Source: Microvelia longipes (Eukaryota > Arthropoda > Insecta > Hemiptera > Veliidae). Taken from it: a DNA stretch of 64,000 nucleotides. The stretch lies in assembly GCA_018340805.1 (NCBI GenBank), contig JACMZG010000008.1:55118155-55182154 (forward strand), written 5' to 3'. The position numbers were made by a program, and so were the translations under genes. The notes under the pieces were generated by a model. That model had not been told where the DNA came from. It saw nothing but the letters and a program-made list of their open reading frames with translations, and made no database searches. The number at the start of each line of letters is the position of its first letter. The first letter of the stretch is position 1. Shown here in pieces: positions 12,501 to 24,155 of this stretch.

Positions 12501-14180
12501 GGATCCGTTTTTGATATTGCATAAAAAAATAACTAATCAGTGCAATAATTTCTGTGGTGCTGCTGCTAATGGTTATGTAGGACATCATCATGTTAAAAAC
12601 AATTTTCCGTTAGCATCTTGAACATACCTGCGGTGCCGGCTTACTTTATGGTTCGGGCAAATAACAATGTAAACAACAATAACATAGAAGCAACGTATTA
12701 GAGAGGAGCACTGCTGTGCTAAGCTATAACGAAATTTTCATAGTGATTTATTTTTGAATTTGAGATGTGCTTTTCAAGTATTAGTAGATAAGTATAAAGG
12801 CAACTAGCATGAAGATTTTTAGAGTAGTGAAAAATTAATATCAGACTTTCTCACATTATTATAATTATAACAAAATAATATTGTTGCTAAGCACACAGGT
12901 ACTTGTCCTCCACAATTATAACTTAAAAAGAACAGTCTATAAATAATTAAGTTTAAATAATTCTCAAGTTAAATACTATGTTTAGTAAAAATAATTAATA
13001 TAATTAAAAACAGATTAGAAAGATAATTTAAAACATACAATAATAATAAATAAATAAAAATAATAATAATTAAATGAATAATCATAAATATACAAAAAAT
13101 AAAACAAATATAAATATAAGTCTATGACGACATGATTTAAGAAAAAAATAAACCTATTATAAAACTTTATAAACAAAAACAAGATTTTAAAATTTCCTAA
13201 TATAACACACAAAGAAGGACTCTTCAATAATCAAAGATTTGAAAACCAAATCCTATATTCCTTAAAAAAGTTACTAGACTCATTAACATTAAAAGTTTTA
13301 TTGTGATCTATAAATCGTAAAAATTTAAAGTTCAGTCAAGATCCATCGATTAGATTCAATCTGTTAGCACAGAACATCTTTTACAGTTGCTCCTATTAAA
13401 CTAGCCCAGTAATGAATGATATGTGAATGATTTTATCTAGAACCAATAATATAGAACTAGACACCAAAATATTATCTTTTTAACTATTATGCCTATTTGT
13501 CTTTTATGTCAAGTATTTAATGTAAGGACCTTACATTTCAATTATGCTTGGCACAAAAACAAGTCCAATGAGAGGGAGAACTGATTAGAGTTTTGGGTGA
13601 TCGAACTCAGCATATGGTGGCACTTAAAATATTTAAGAAATTATAAAAAAATATTTGTTTCATAAAAAAATGTTGTATTGAATTTTTCTGAGTGCAAAGA
13701 GAGAACCACATCTGAGGCTAGCACAGTTCTCTAGATAATTATATCAATAGATGTGGACTTTTCTTGTGTATAATTGTTTTTTATTAACTTTTCTTGTATT
13801 ATCATTTTTTAGCCTATTGGTAGAGAAGCCTTGTTTCATAATTGGCAGTTTGTTCTTCATTATTTCACCAAGTAAAAATAAAGAGGCTGATTATTACACA
13901 AGATATAAATATTGGTAATTCTACCTTTGATCAAAATATTTGTATGATTGAAAATAAATAAATCTTTATGTTTTTATTAGGTGTTGACAGTGAAGGTAGA
14001 GGAAAATTATACTCAAGCTATTTAGACTGTGTTAAGAAAATGTACAGATCTGAAGGACTAACAGGCTACTACAAAGGCATCGTTCCTATGTTTATTAGAA
14101 CAGGACCGCATAACCTATTGGTTCTTTTTATATGGGATAGAATACGGCAATTATATTCAAGTTATAAATTAAGCTCATAG
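507..14180 (+). CDS. SLC25A35-like: Mitochondrial solute carrier, SLC25A34/35-like (six exons)
   Basis: This is a mitochondrial inner-membrane carrier of the SLC25 family; the transported substrate of the A34/A35 group is not settled. Coding exons are 507-741, 3235-3377, 4713-4818, 5558-5670, 11725-11842 and 13981-14180. All have GT/AG borders and the phases agree, giving 915 nt or 304 aa, the usual carrier size. The three carrier repeats show signatures starting at P20 (PLEVVKTR), P123 (PFYLVKIR) and P227 (PLDVISTR); GLWQG and GSSTQL are typical of this subgroup. An acceptor-like AG (ttttacag) at about 489-496 just before the ATG suggests a 5'UTR intron. An AATAAA lies 26 bp after the stop. 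Intron 4 (5671-11724) carries a gypsy element plus a MITE, intron 2 a foldback. Each element sits inside an intron, so the gene is probably functional. Confidence 0.93.
1085..2050 (+). repeat. Interspersed repeat family A, long copy in carrier intron 1
   Basis: The copy opens with a degenerate gggtatgggatgcctagga and closes with ggtataaatgaggaaaag. It shares many blocks with 46925-47692: aacttttcctaatcacat, cattcccagaggtcaccc, ccaggcactgacca, ttaaaaacacctgaaac and ttgcaacacaatac. Internal gctacgcccatcc and gactcgcttcgct stretches are also shared. No open reading frame or clear terminal inverted repeat is visible, so the superfamily is undetermined. The remaining intron 1 sequence (2051-3234) shows nothing recognisable. 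Confidence 0.6.
3587..3790. repeat. Foldback MITE in carrier intron 2 (~75-bp arms)
   Basis: The left arm runs from gtcatattac through ggtatagagcaac and ctgtgtggccacaaagc to ccagctgt. Its reverse complement recurs at the right end (gtaatatgac ... ggtatagg ... gtggctacaaagcagcccc) with a few mismatches and small indels. Arms of about 75 bp enclose a GC-rich loop. No coding capacity; probably a non-autonomous DNA element. Confidence 0.6.
5858..5977 (-). repeat. 3' LTR of the gypsy element
   Basis: This 120-bp repeat is the left one on the + strand but the 3' LTR on the coding strand. It is preceded by the CAACC target duplication and abuts the polypurine tract at about 5978-5990. Confidence 0.9.
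6130..6590. mobile_element. Nested MITE 1 (461 bp, 8-bp TSD) inside gypsy integrase
   Basis: Terminal inverted repeats read GGTACTTATTTACTTGGTTC and GGCACTTATTTACTTGGTTC. The element is flanked by exact 8-bp duplications TAATATAC (6122-6129 and 6591-6598). Removing it rejoins the integrase C-terminal frame of the host gypsy element. Several sub-terminal inverted copies of the acttgggtt/aacccaagt motif lie inside. No transposase frame. The 8-bp duplication with GG...CC ends does not match the usual hAT terminus, so the superfamily is left open. Confidence 0.85.
6763..7225. mobile_element. Nested MITE 2 (463 bp, 8-bp TSD) inside gypsy integrase
   Basis: Inverted repeats of about 55 bp share CTTCGGTATA, GGTGCACCCTGTTATCAAT and a TATATCGATATATTTTTAG core, with termini GG...CC. 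The element is flanked by exact 8-bp duplications CCATCTGC (6755-6762 and 7226-7233). Excision restores the reading frame of the interrupted integrase. The T-rich interior contains only a low-complexity open frame, which is not a gene. Confidence 0.87.
10819..10938 (-). repeat. 5' LTR of the gypsy element
   Basis: This 120-bp copy differs from the other LTR at three sites. On the coding strand it is followed at once by the primer-binding-like TGGTGTCAGAGTG (10818-10806) and then the Gag ATG. Confidence 0.9.
10943..11392. mobile_element. hAT-like MITE, 450 bp (family H), abutted by gypsy
   Basis: Ends are CAAAGAGACTAATACTTA and its inverse at 11375-11392. The interior matches the 454-bp copy at 59929-60382 at both ends and across gtgccataac and the ataattacaatttca core. 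The terminal CAAAG fits the hAT YARNG rule. No exact 8-bp duplication survives: the left flank, now split off by the gypsy insertion, is gaaacaac and the right is gtatcaaa. Confidence 0.8.
11860..12178 (-). repeat. Family A repeat, minus-orientation fragment
   Basis: Reversed family A landmarks are seen: ttatttatacc, gtttgcaaacaaa, ctgtttcaggttttttaag, the agctc/atctcctag block and finally gaggtaccctgtacccga. The copy lies 18 bp downstream of carrier exon 5. The remainder of intron 5 (12179-13980) is plain AT-rich sequence with nothing recognisable. Confidence 0.55.
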
Positions 14181-14205
14181 CATCAGTAATATAGTTTTAA
14201 ATTAG

Positions 14206-14211
14206 AATAAA
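14206..14211 (+). promoter_or_regulatory. Poly(A) signal of the carrier gene
   Basis: AATAAA starts 26 bp after the stop codon and is followed by AT-rich sequence, as expected for 3'-end formation. Confidence 0.6.
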
Positions 14212-15201
14212 AGAAAATATATTTTTAAAAACTTGCAGATAAGAAATGTTATGTTGTATATTGTGATGTGATATTTATTACATATTTTAAAAAATAAGAC
14301 AAACCCAAAAACTTGTTAAAACTTGGTAATTTTGTTCATAAGACTGAAATAATAGGTATCCCCTACTCTTCTTTTATTAAATGGTGTTTAGGAAATAACT
14401 CCCACTATTTTCATCAAATTTCAGACATATTTGGCAAATTTATTTCAGACAATTTCGAAGCTCCACCTTTATTTTTTTGTTAAACATCTTATTAAATATT
14501 GGAGAAGCAGGGACCTTTTGTAATAGTTCCAGCAGGTAGTTCCAGTCATGCGCGTTAAAAATGTCTAGTGAATCAAATGATTCACTAGAAGATATAGTGA
14601 ATATTGTAAATATAATATTCACTAGAATATATCAAAATACATTTGAATGTATTTTGCTTCTACCCTCTTTGATTGGAATAATTGGAATGGCAGTTGTTAA
14701 CGGCATGAAATGTATTGAATAAAAAATTGACCTCTTATTTAAATAGTGACTTAATGATATTGAATTTGATGAATGAAAACAAAATATAACTTGCAATATG
14801 AACTTAGATTTAAATTTAAAATGTTTATAAATTTTATGTATAAGAAAGTTGTTAATACATATTTCAAATATGAATGAATAAATGTTAGTTTTTACGGGAT
14901 AAAGAATGTAATTTCTTACTTTAGCCCGGTAAGTTTAATTTTAACTTACCTGATTAAACGTTTTCAATTTGTATTTTTAAATAATAGTTGTAAACATATT
15001 TTCTACATTGTTTCTAAAAAAAAAGTTTTTTCTTGAGAAATATGTTTATCACTCAAGTATAAGACTGAAAGAAGTGGGAGATTATTGTAAAATGAGTTAT
15101 TTCATTTGTGAGATGCTTTTGTTAACAACATTCATTCCTACTTATTTTGTAGGTATTATGTTAAAACAACTATTGAATTAGAACAATGAATATAAAATTA
15201 C

Positions 15202-18200
15202 CTTAAGTTCTTCCTGTCGTCTGTAAGCATCAGCCATCATTTTCTTCTTTTCCTCCTCAGTGAAAACTGGCTCCCTGCCTGGAGCTCCTTGTCCTTTCTG
15301 CACAATCAACAATATGTTTTTGCCAGTATTATTAACAACTGCTAATAAAAATTTCTAGAGAGGGAGAAAAATTGTATTTTACTCCCTCTTGTAGGGGGAG
15401 AAAAGAGACTCATAAGTCCTGGTCCAAATCTATTGGGAGAAAAGATACTAGTGGGAGTAAAATAGCTTTGGTTGTGATGACAACTACTTCGCTCCCATTT
15501 GCATTTCCCCTGTAGCTCAGTTGTTGGCATCTTCAGCTTTTTTACAAGTTCACAGGGGACACATACTTATAACATTGTTTATATAAGTTGTTTTATGTAA
15601 AAGTTTTAGCCTCAGATGGCTGCATTTTTGTTTACGAAATAGGGCAACATTATTTAATATTTATTATAATTGAAAACAGCATTTATTTAATGAAAAAATT
15701 TCATTTTTTTAAAACAAATGAACTAGTTAACAATAATAGACATGAAAAATGTTGATTTTTGATGTTGAGGAGCTTTTAAATTTAATAGAGGGGCAGGCAA
15801 ACTGTGTAAGAAATTATTTATTGTCCTATAAATCAAAAGGCAACTTTAATAAAGTATACTGTATTTTAAAACTCCCTGTTCGTTACTATACCATTTTCTC
15901 TCTCCTGGAAGTAAAACCTTAAACTTACGATGGGAAAAACAAGTCATTGCTCTTGAGCAGTAATTAATTTCTTCAGCTTCACCTTATGAGTTAACTGAAT
16001 GGTTTCCTTGGCAAGCCTTGGGAACCAACTAAATAGATCCCACGGCAAGCCTCAGGATTTAATTAGAGTGGTTTCTTCGGCTTTGGCCTCAGGAGCCAAC
16101 TTGACTGCCTAGGGGGTTAAACCTCACTATTTTCCTTATTAACTTAATAAATAAATATATTACATTAATGCGATTTCAACTTTTTAAGGAAATATTTTAT
16201 ATTGAAGGAATAAAGAAGTCCCTCCACAAATCAATAATTTTTCAGAGTGCTTTCAACATGAGTCCATCATCAGGGCCTATACAAAGAAATAAAATTATTT
16301 TTATTTCGTTTTGTGGAGGGACTCTTTCTTCACTGGTTCTCATTCTAAATTGAATATTTTATAATCAAAAGTTATTTATAAGAAAAATTACATGGCCAAA
16401 CAATCCTTTTGAAGGGAAACTGTACTTACTGTTTAAGTACTGTAACAACTCCAATTTGGAATCACAAAATTTATGTGATTATTTCAGAACATTTATTTTC
16501 GTAGCCTCAAAGCTAATAAATATTCAAAATAAGTGTGTATTAATTTCATTTATTCATGTATAAAGGTGTATTAATTTATTTATTCATTTATAAAATTTCG
16601 TCCCACTGAATTTGAAATCTCTTAGGGTTGAATAAGAAAGTGAGAGGTGGTATCACTGAGAATACAAATGGTCAAAAATGTGGTCTAAAAATGTGATCAC
16701 TAATGATTTTGGAACAGCTTGAATCTAACATCTTATGTTATTTTTACTTTTTCTCCTTAGTACCATAGGAAAAGTATTTTGTTTGCAAACAATTGACTCT
16801 AAAGAATATAGACTCTTTTTGAGCTGGTGGTGTTTGGTGGACCTGAGAAAATAAAAGGAATATTTACAGAATTATTTTTTGTTCAATTTTTGTAGAGGCC
16901 ATCTATATTTTTTATGTCACCGGTAACACGCTACCAACAGAATAATAAGAGTTGTTGTATCCTCTCTCTAAGTATAAATTTCTTTAGTTTGAGTAGTGCA
17001 AAATGTGTTAAAAGAAGAAATGGATGCTACTGTTTGTTTAATGTATCCATCTAGTTCTGCAAATAGATTTAGATGGCCCTTTACAAAAAATATTTCTGCA
17101 AATATTCTTTGATTTTCTCAGAATCTATAAATTTAATCAAGATGACTCGTTGCAAACAGAAGAGCGGTTTACATTATTGTAAACTTAGTTTATTATGAAT
17201 GCATAATGACTAATAAGTAACTAATAAATGCATAATAACTAATTTATGAATGCATAATGACAAAAAAGTAACTAATAAATCCATTCCAGAGTTTGCAAAA
17301 ACTTTCACACAAATATACTTCAAAATATTTTTTATTAACTTTAGAGCGTTTGGACTGTTATAAATTGTAATAACAATTAAAATAATAAAGACTTAAGTCT
17401 TTTTTTAAAATATATTGAAAATAAATTGAAGAAGAGCTTTCGCCCAGGGATCTTGAGCTTCTTCAGTTCTTGAATTGACAAAAATGGAAAAGTTTGAAAA
17501 ATAATAAAATGTTGCATGTTTTTTAATGTCACGTGTCTAACTAAATAAATGTATTTATTTTATTTACTTACTTAAATTAAAAAGGAGAGACCTTTAAACT
17601 TTTCAAAAAAGACTTGACACTCATAGCAACCCAATACTTAACAACTCTAACCTTATGGTATCAGAACTTTATCAGAACATATGACGAAGCTTGACAACCG
17701 ACCAGACAAAGAAAACTTTCATATAATTCATACAGAACCAAATAAAGATAAAAGGAAATTTTTAGAAATGCTCTATATAAAAGACAGTATGAACAAAAAA
17801 CAAAGACATTAACAATCTTAGCAGTATTTATTACAATATTATCTTAAAATCTTAATTTTTCCTTTACCCTCCCATTTTTGTAATTTTATTTATTTACTTA
17901 GTTAGAAACGTTACATAAAAAGAAACATTCAAAATTTTATTATTTTTTAAACTTTTTAATTTTTGACAATTTAAGAACTGAAAAAGCTCAGGATCCCTGG
18001 GCGAAAGCTCTGTGTCAATTTATTTTCAATATTTTTTAAAAAAGGACTTAAGTCTTTATTAATTTAATGGTTATTAAAAATATTTTTTATGTTCCTAAAA
18101 CTAGAATGTATTGATTGAAATTCAGCCAAATTTCGTTAAGATTGAGGGTGGAGTTTTGGAGTAAATTTAGGCTGAAATAGGAATATTTCTGAAAAACTGA

Positions 18201-21200
18201 GTTTTCTCAACACCTCTAAACTATACTCTATATCAGAAAAAAAAATGAAATGGGAATTAATTACTTGGGTTTGACTCTTAAAAGAGCTGTAGTTTAAACT
18301 TCTAACGTTTATTTATATAGCCAAATTTTCATATTTAAAATTGAAAAAATAGGTTATTTTGAGTCAAATCAGTGCTCTCTAAGAATATGCTACACCATTG
18401 TAGCAGCATTTTATTTGTACAAGAGCTCTCTACCTTTACAACGAGACCATGATCATCTTATTATCACAAATAATATAGGCGATATGCCATAAAATGTAAC
18501 TATGTACTTTTTATAATGACTTTGGGAAAAATTTCCTACCTATTGGGGGTATAGCATATTAAAATTTCAGCAAAACTGGAGTCAGTCATCCAAAAAGATA
18601 TTTTAGCTTTGCTTGGTGAGGGGATGGAATGACCTGACACATCCTTTTGGCTGTATTATTTATCACTTACAATTAGTACCATCATTTTTAATGCTCCATC
18701 AGGGCTATTTATTTTATAATATTGATTCTTTAATTATTTAAAAAAAAACTATATCATTTGTTATTTTTGCTGATTTGGGAACCAAAATTATAAAAAATGA
18801 ATCCATAAAACAAATAGCCTTTATAATAAAGCATTAAAAATACAGGTACACAAAATGTTGGAGGTACAATATTTAATAATTTATTAAAACAACTATTTTT
18901 TAACTAAACCTAAAAACTTAAATACCTTGGTAAGTTTCACGATAATTTTTGTTTTGTCGTTCTTCCCAAGATAGTCAGAGAGTTTCTTATTTAAATCAAG
19001 TTCTTTACCTGAAAACCACAGCTGGGCCAAAGAAGGATCAATTACCTGAAAATCATTAATTTAATTTACTATAATACTATTATCTTTTGGTTAATATTTT
19101 TATTTAAAAAGTCATGTAAAAATCAAAGATTATTTAGTATACCACATAATCTTTGGTAAAAGTGACATGCATATGTCCAAATATAAGCAAATGTATTCAC
19201 ATGTAGGTATTTATAATTTAACTAACATCCTGTTTGAAAAACGTTGGCACTTTGATACAAAGACAATGTAGAAAAAAGTGTCTTTAGAGCAACTGGGGTG
19301 CTGTGTTTATCTTGCTTGAAAAACTCCTAATAATCTTTATTCATTGATAAAAGATAACTTTTTAAACATTTAAAAGATAATCAGATAAAGTTTTTAACAG
19401 TTTAGTTGAAATCCTTTTATTGTAGGAATGATTTGATCAGTTGACTGCCACAAAGTTTCGGTGAAAGTAGGAAACCCATTTTTGTGCCTCCGTGGTTAGG
19501 AACAGAACCAAAAGAATGCCTTCCCTAACTGACTTTGTCTGGTTGCCAACTGATCAAAACCAAAAATATTGTAGATCAAAGAAATTAAGGGAAAAAATAA
19601 TGTATAATAACTTAATTATATGTAATTAAAATATAATAACTCAATTATATTTTACTAATGATTCAGCTTTTAGATAAACCAATAAATTATCAAATGTATT
19701 AATTAGAACTATAGCTGCTTAAACCCAGTTTTTAATTTTTTAAATTCAGTAAGTTCAAAACTTATCTGATATGAATAAATGAGTAAAAGCTGACATGAGA
19801 TAAAGCTCAATTTTTCAAAAAATTAAAGTTTCAAAGTTATTCTTAAAGTACCTCTTTCGATGCTTGAGTTCCTTCCAAATCTTCATTATTTTCCAGTTCC
19901 CTCCTCACATTGTCATGAGGGGGTAGATTCATAGGGTACACTATCATTACTGCCCCTCTTAGCAAATCAAGAGCTTCAAGTATGTGCTTCAATGTCAAGC
20001 TAACTCCATTCTGCACTTGTTTCTGTAACAATTTAATAATAGTTATTTAATTATTGGTTAGTGGTGCACACTCCACTGATAAGTTATATGCTACATTTTT
20101 AAGAAGTTTTAAAAAAATGCTTTTACTAACAAACAACGAAACTTATTTAACCATTGATACATCAAATAACAGCTGGGTCATTTCATGTCAATCTATACAA
20201 AAAAAGTCAATTTTGGACTCGATCTCACCGATGTTAATATAATTTGACTGACAGGTAGGCACCATAGAAGGAAGAAAAAAATCCAAATTTTTGGCTCATT
20301 TGGTGCAGCCATATTGGGGTAGTATGGTGAATTTTTCAAAAAAAGTTTTGAAAAATTCCTAAAAAGAGCTTAAACTGTTAGTAAAATGAAAAGAAAATTC
20401 AATCATTCTTTGATTTCAAAAATGGCTGTATCTAAAATTCTTTGTGGGACATAATTTTTTATTTTGGTGGCGTTTGAAAGCTTAAACTTGGCTCTTTCAA
20501 ATAGATTCTACATACTTTTGGATAATTAGTTACAAGTTTTTATAAAGAGCAAGTATAAAATAAAAATACTAATAGAAATTGTAAAAACTGCGACTTTTTT
20601 ACAGTTTGACATACCTTGATAAATGTTATGCACTGTGTCCAATTCCATGGGGGTCCCAAAATGAAATTATGTGGACATTTTACTAACAGTTTAAGCTCTT
20701 TTGAGGAATTTTTCAAAATCTTAAAAAATTGGCTTTTTAAGATACTAGCATTTTTATTTTACATTTGCTCATAATAAAAACTTGCAACCAATTATCCAAA
20801 AGTATGCAGAAACTATTTAAAAGGGCCAAGTTTAAGCTTTCAAACGCCACCAAAATAAAAATTATACCCTATGTAGAATTTGAAAAATTCACCACCCTAC
20901 TGTAGCAATATGGCTGAACCAAATAAGCCACTAATCTGGATTTTTTTCTTCCTTCTATGGGGCCTACCTGTCAGCCAATTAATATTATGTATCCATATTA
21001 TGACACCACTAAATATCTTATACCAGGAATTCAGCTGAATTATTGGTTTCAGGTGTTTTTAAGACTTCCTGAGTTGTTTTTACCAAGGTGTCTCTCTGTA
21101 TGTATGTTATCATAGCCCTTGTGTGTTTATACTTGAGAGTTAAAGCTTAGCACAAAAATCAATCTTTGGGTCTTGTTGTGCACTCTGCAAAATACTTCTT

Positions 21201-23228
21201 TTATGATTAAATATCATTATGACTCAGCAAACATTTTTAACATTTATAAAACATAACAAAATGTTTTTATTGATTTGAAATTTAGCATGCATTTATTTAG
21301 TTACATATAAGACCAACAAATGTGCTAAGATAAACTCTTTAGCACATTTGAAGTACCCCGTACCCGATTTTTTAATGTTTCACTAGTGCCCCATCATTAA
21401 TTATACCGTAATATAAAAACTTAAAAGATTTTTTAATTTGAAAAAAGTAATTTTCATCAATATTTATAAAACTGATCTTTTGTCTAAGACTTAGATATCA
21501 TTTAATCAACAATAGATATCATTTTATTTAACAAAAAATGAAATATAGATTTAAAAGCATTAATTATTGGTTTTTACTTTTTCTCTGTAGCTGGCACATT
21601 TCTCAAGACGTTATTATTTTATATTTTATTTTTATATACATTTTACTTTTCTCAAGATATTGATTGACCAATATTATAGGCTCTTGTAATTTTTAAGCAT
21701 TTTCCTTAATAGGAAAACCTTTTTTAATGATTAGAAGCTTGTAATTTTATTTATAATCAGTTTTTGGTACTATACCTTAGAAACTAATGTTTTAGCATCT
21801 TCAATAGTTTTCTTAAGGACTTCTCTCATATTTTCTTTGGGTTGTTTACCATTCCTTCTCCCTATATCATCTCTATTGAACTCAAAACCACCAGAAGGAA
21901 TGCATATTTCTCCCCACTCATCTTTTAATTTAAGCTCAATCACTTGCTCTTCTGTTAATCCCATGATATTATCAGGTAACTGGGTACCATGTTCAGCAAG
22001 CTCCTCCATTTCTAAAACCAAACATTTTACATTTACATACATTATAATAAATAATTCCTTCTTTTGAATAAATAGGTTCCTCTCACAACAAATAAGGTTA
22101 TAACATAATATTTCTAACACAGCCAAACTATACCTTAGTAACAATAAGATCTTATTTAATTTAGAAACATGCCCGCTCGTCAAACTGGTTTTAACAATAT
22201 TGAATATTTCCTTTTGCATTGTTATAATACAAGAGATATACGTTTTAAATATTTTAACTTCACTTCAATTCAAAATTTAAATAATTTGTTTTGTATGAAA
22301 TAGATTATAAAAATGTTACGAAAATTGTACTGTTCTGTTCTGAACAGGAATGCCTTTAATTTGTCTAATATTTTAAGCTTCTGCATGGTTTAAATCAAAT
22401 GGTTTTTATAATTTAAAAACCCGAGTATTAATTTGTGTTAAAGCCTATTTTTTTTAAATACTATTAATTGTCTACAAATAATTTATCAACTTAAATTCAA
22501 TTCTTTTCTAGAGGATGTGATTTAATTTATTTTTATAATTGTTTATTATTATTATTATTATTATTTCCATGATCTATAGTTTCTTCATTCAGGTTTTAGT
22601 TAAAAGTAAAGAGCCAATATATTAGGCACTCTAATGTTCTAATCATACGATGAACATCTAATAATTAAAATATCACTTTTCAATTTTTCTTTAAATAAAG
22701 GCTTGCATAATGTGACGACGCCGAGTAAATTTTCTTTTCTCTATTCTTCCAGTTTTTTATCTTTCTTTTTATTTATACATTTTATCATAAAATGAGAAAA
22801 TGGTATTGTTAATCGTATTTTAAGAACATCTTTGTAGAAAACTTATGTTTAGTAAAGCAATAAAGATTTATCATATTATAAACTATAATATTAAAAACGT
22901 GTAGTATTGTAGTCCACATTTTAAAAGAACTCATGTTCATTTAAAGAAATATCTATTGCCAATACTTTAATAAAATAAATAGTAACATTAACCTAAAATA
23001 ACTTAAAAATATTGCTTTATTAATGTAACACAAGCTAAAATCATTAAACAGCATGGGGGAAAAATGTCCAGGGAGCCAATGAGGTTATCCTGATATCACA
23101 ACCATGCCCACAATGTCATATTGGACCAACCCATTAGTTCCTCACACTATTTCCCACGTTGTCATCTGATTTTAGCCGTGTGTTAGTGTTATACTATAGA
23201 AGGGTTAATCCAATTCAATCAATCAATA

Positions 23229-23282
<54 letters not shown>

Positions 23283-24092
23283 TATATAATATATATAATA
23301 TTATATAATATATATTATATATATATAATAAATATATAAATAAATTACATACATATATACATACACAACACACACAACACATTTTTTCCAACAAAAAAAC
23401 TTCATATTAACTATGGTTAAATTCTCAACCGTTTTCCCACAAGGTCAAATTCCAGATTTTTAAAACTCCTCGACTGCATTTAGACAATGGCTGATATCTC
23501 AAAAAGTATACAACCTAGCTTTAAAATATTGGATTTGTTGGAAAGCTGAGGTTTTCCTCAGACAACATGGTTGTTATTTCCAAAAAGTATTCCACTTTAT
23601 TTTCAAGTGTGTATAAGGCACGTCCGAAATCCACGGCCTTCTAATCCCTCTGGACATTGGATCACCAACAAACTTTTTTTATCATTGACGCTTAGGGAAA
23701 TTTTTGAGGTGCATTAGTTTTTTTCAAAATTTTCAAGTAATTAGCCGGATTGGTGATAAATGAAGCTATTCCGTAATTTGCACGCTTTTTGGTTTAATGT
23801 CAAAGAGTATTTACATTCACTCAACGATTTATTTTTAATCTAACTTGGTAAATACATAACTGTTAAGACATCAATGTTATCTACCTGGTTTGTGTATAAT
23901 TTGAATGTATATGAAAATTAGCACAAATTGTTATTATTGCAGTCAACAACACAACAACAAAGAGGTAATTCGTATGTACGCAGGTACGTATATACATATG
24001 TAAGTACGAATAAAAAACAACACACACACAATATATATATAATATAATATATATATAATATAATATATATATATATATGATATATATATAAT

Positions 24093-24155
<63 letters not shown>

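Noticed and set aside
22012..22219. N-terminal extension of the CFAP298 exon 2 reading frame
   Set aside because: It lies before the splice acceptor at 22012-22013; exon 1 at 25478-25616 supplies the true N-terminus in the correct phase.
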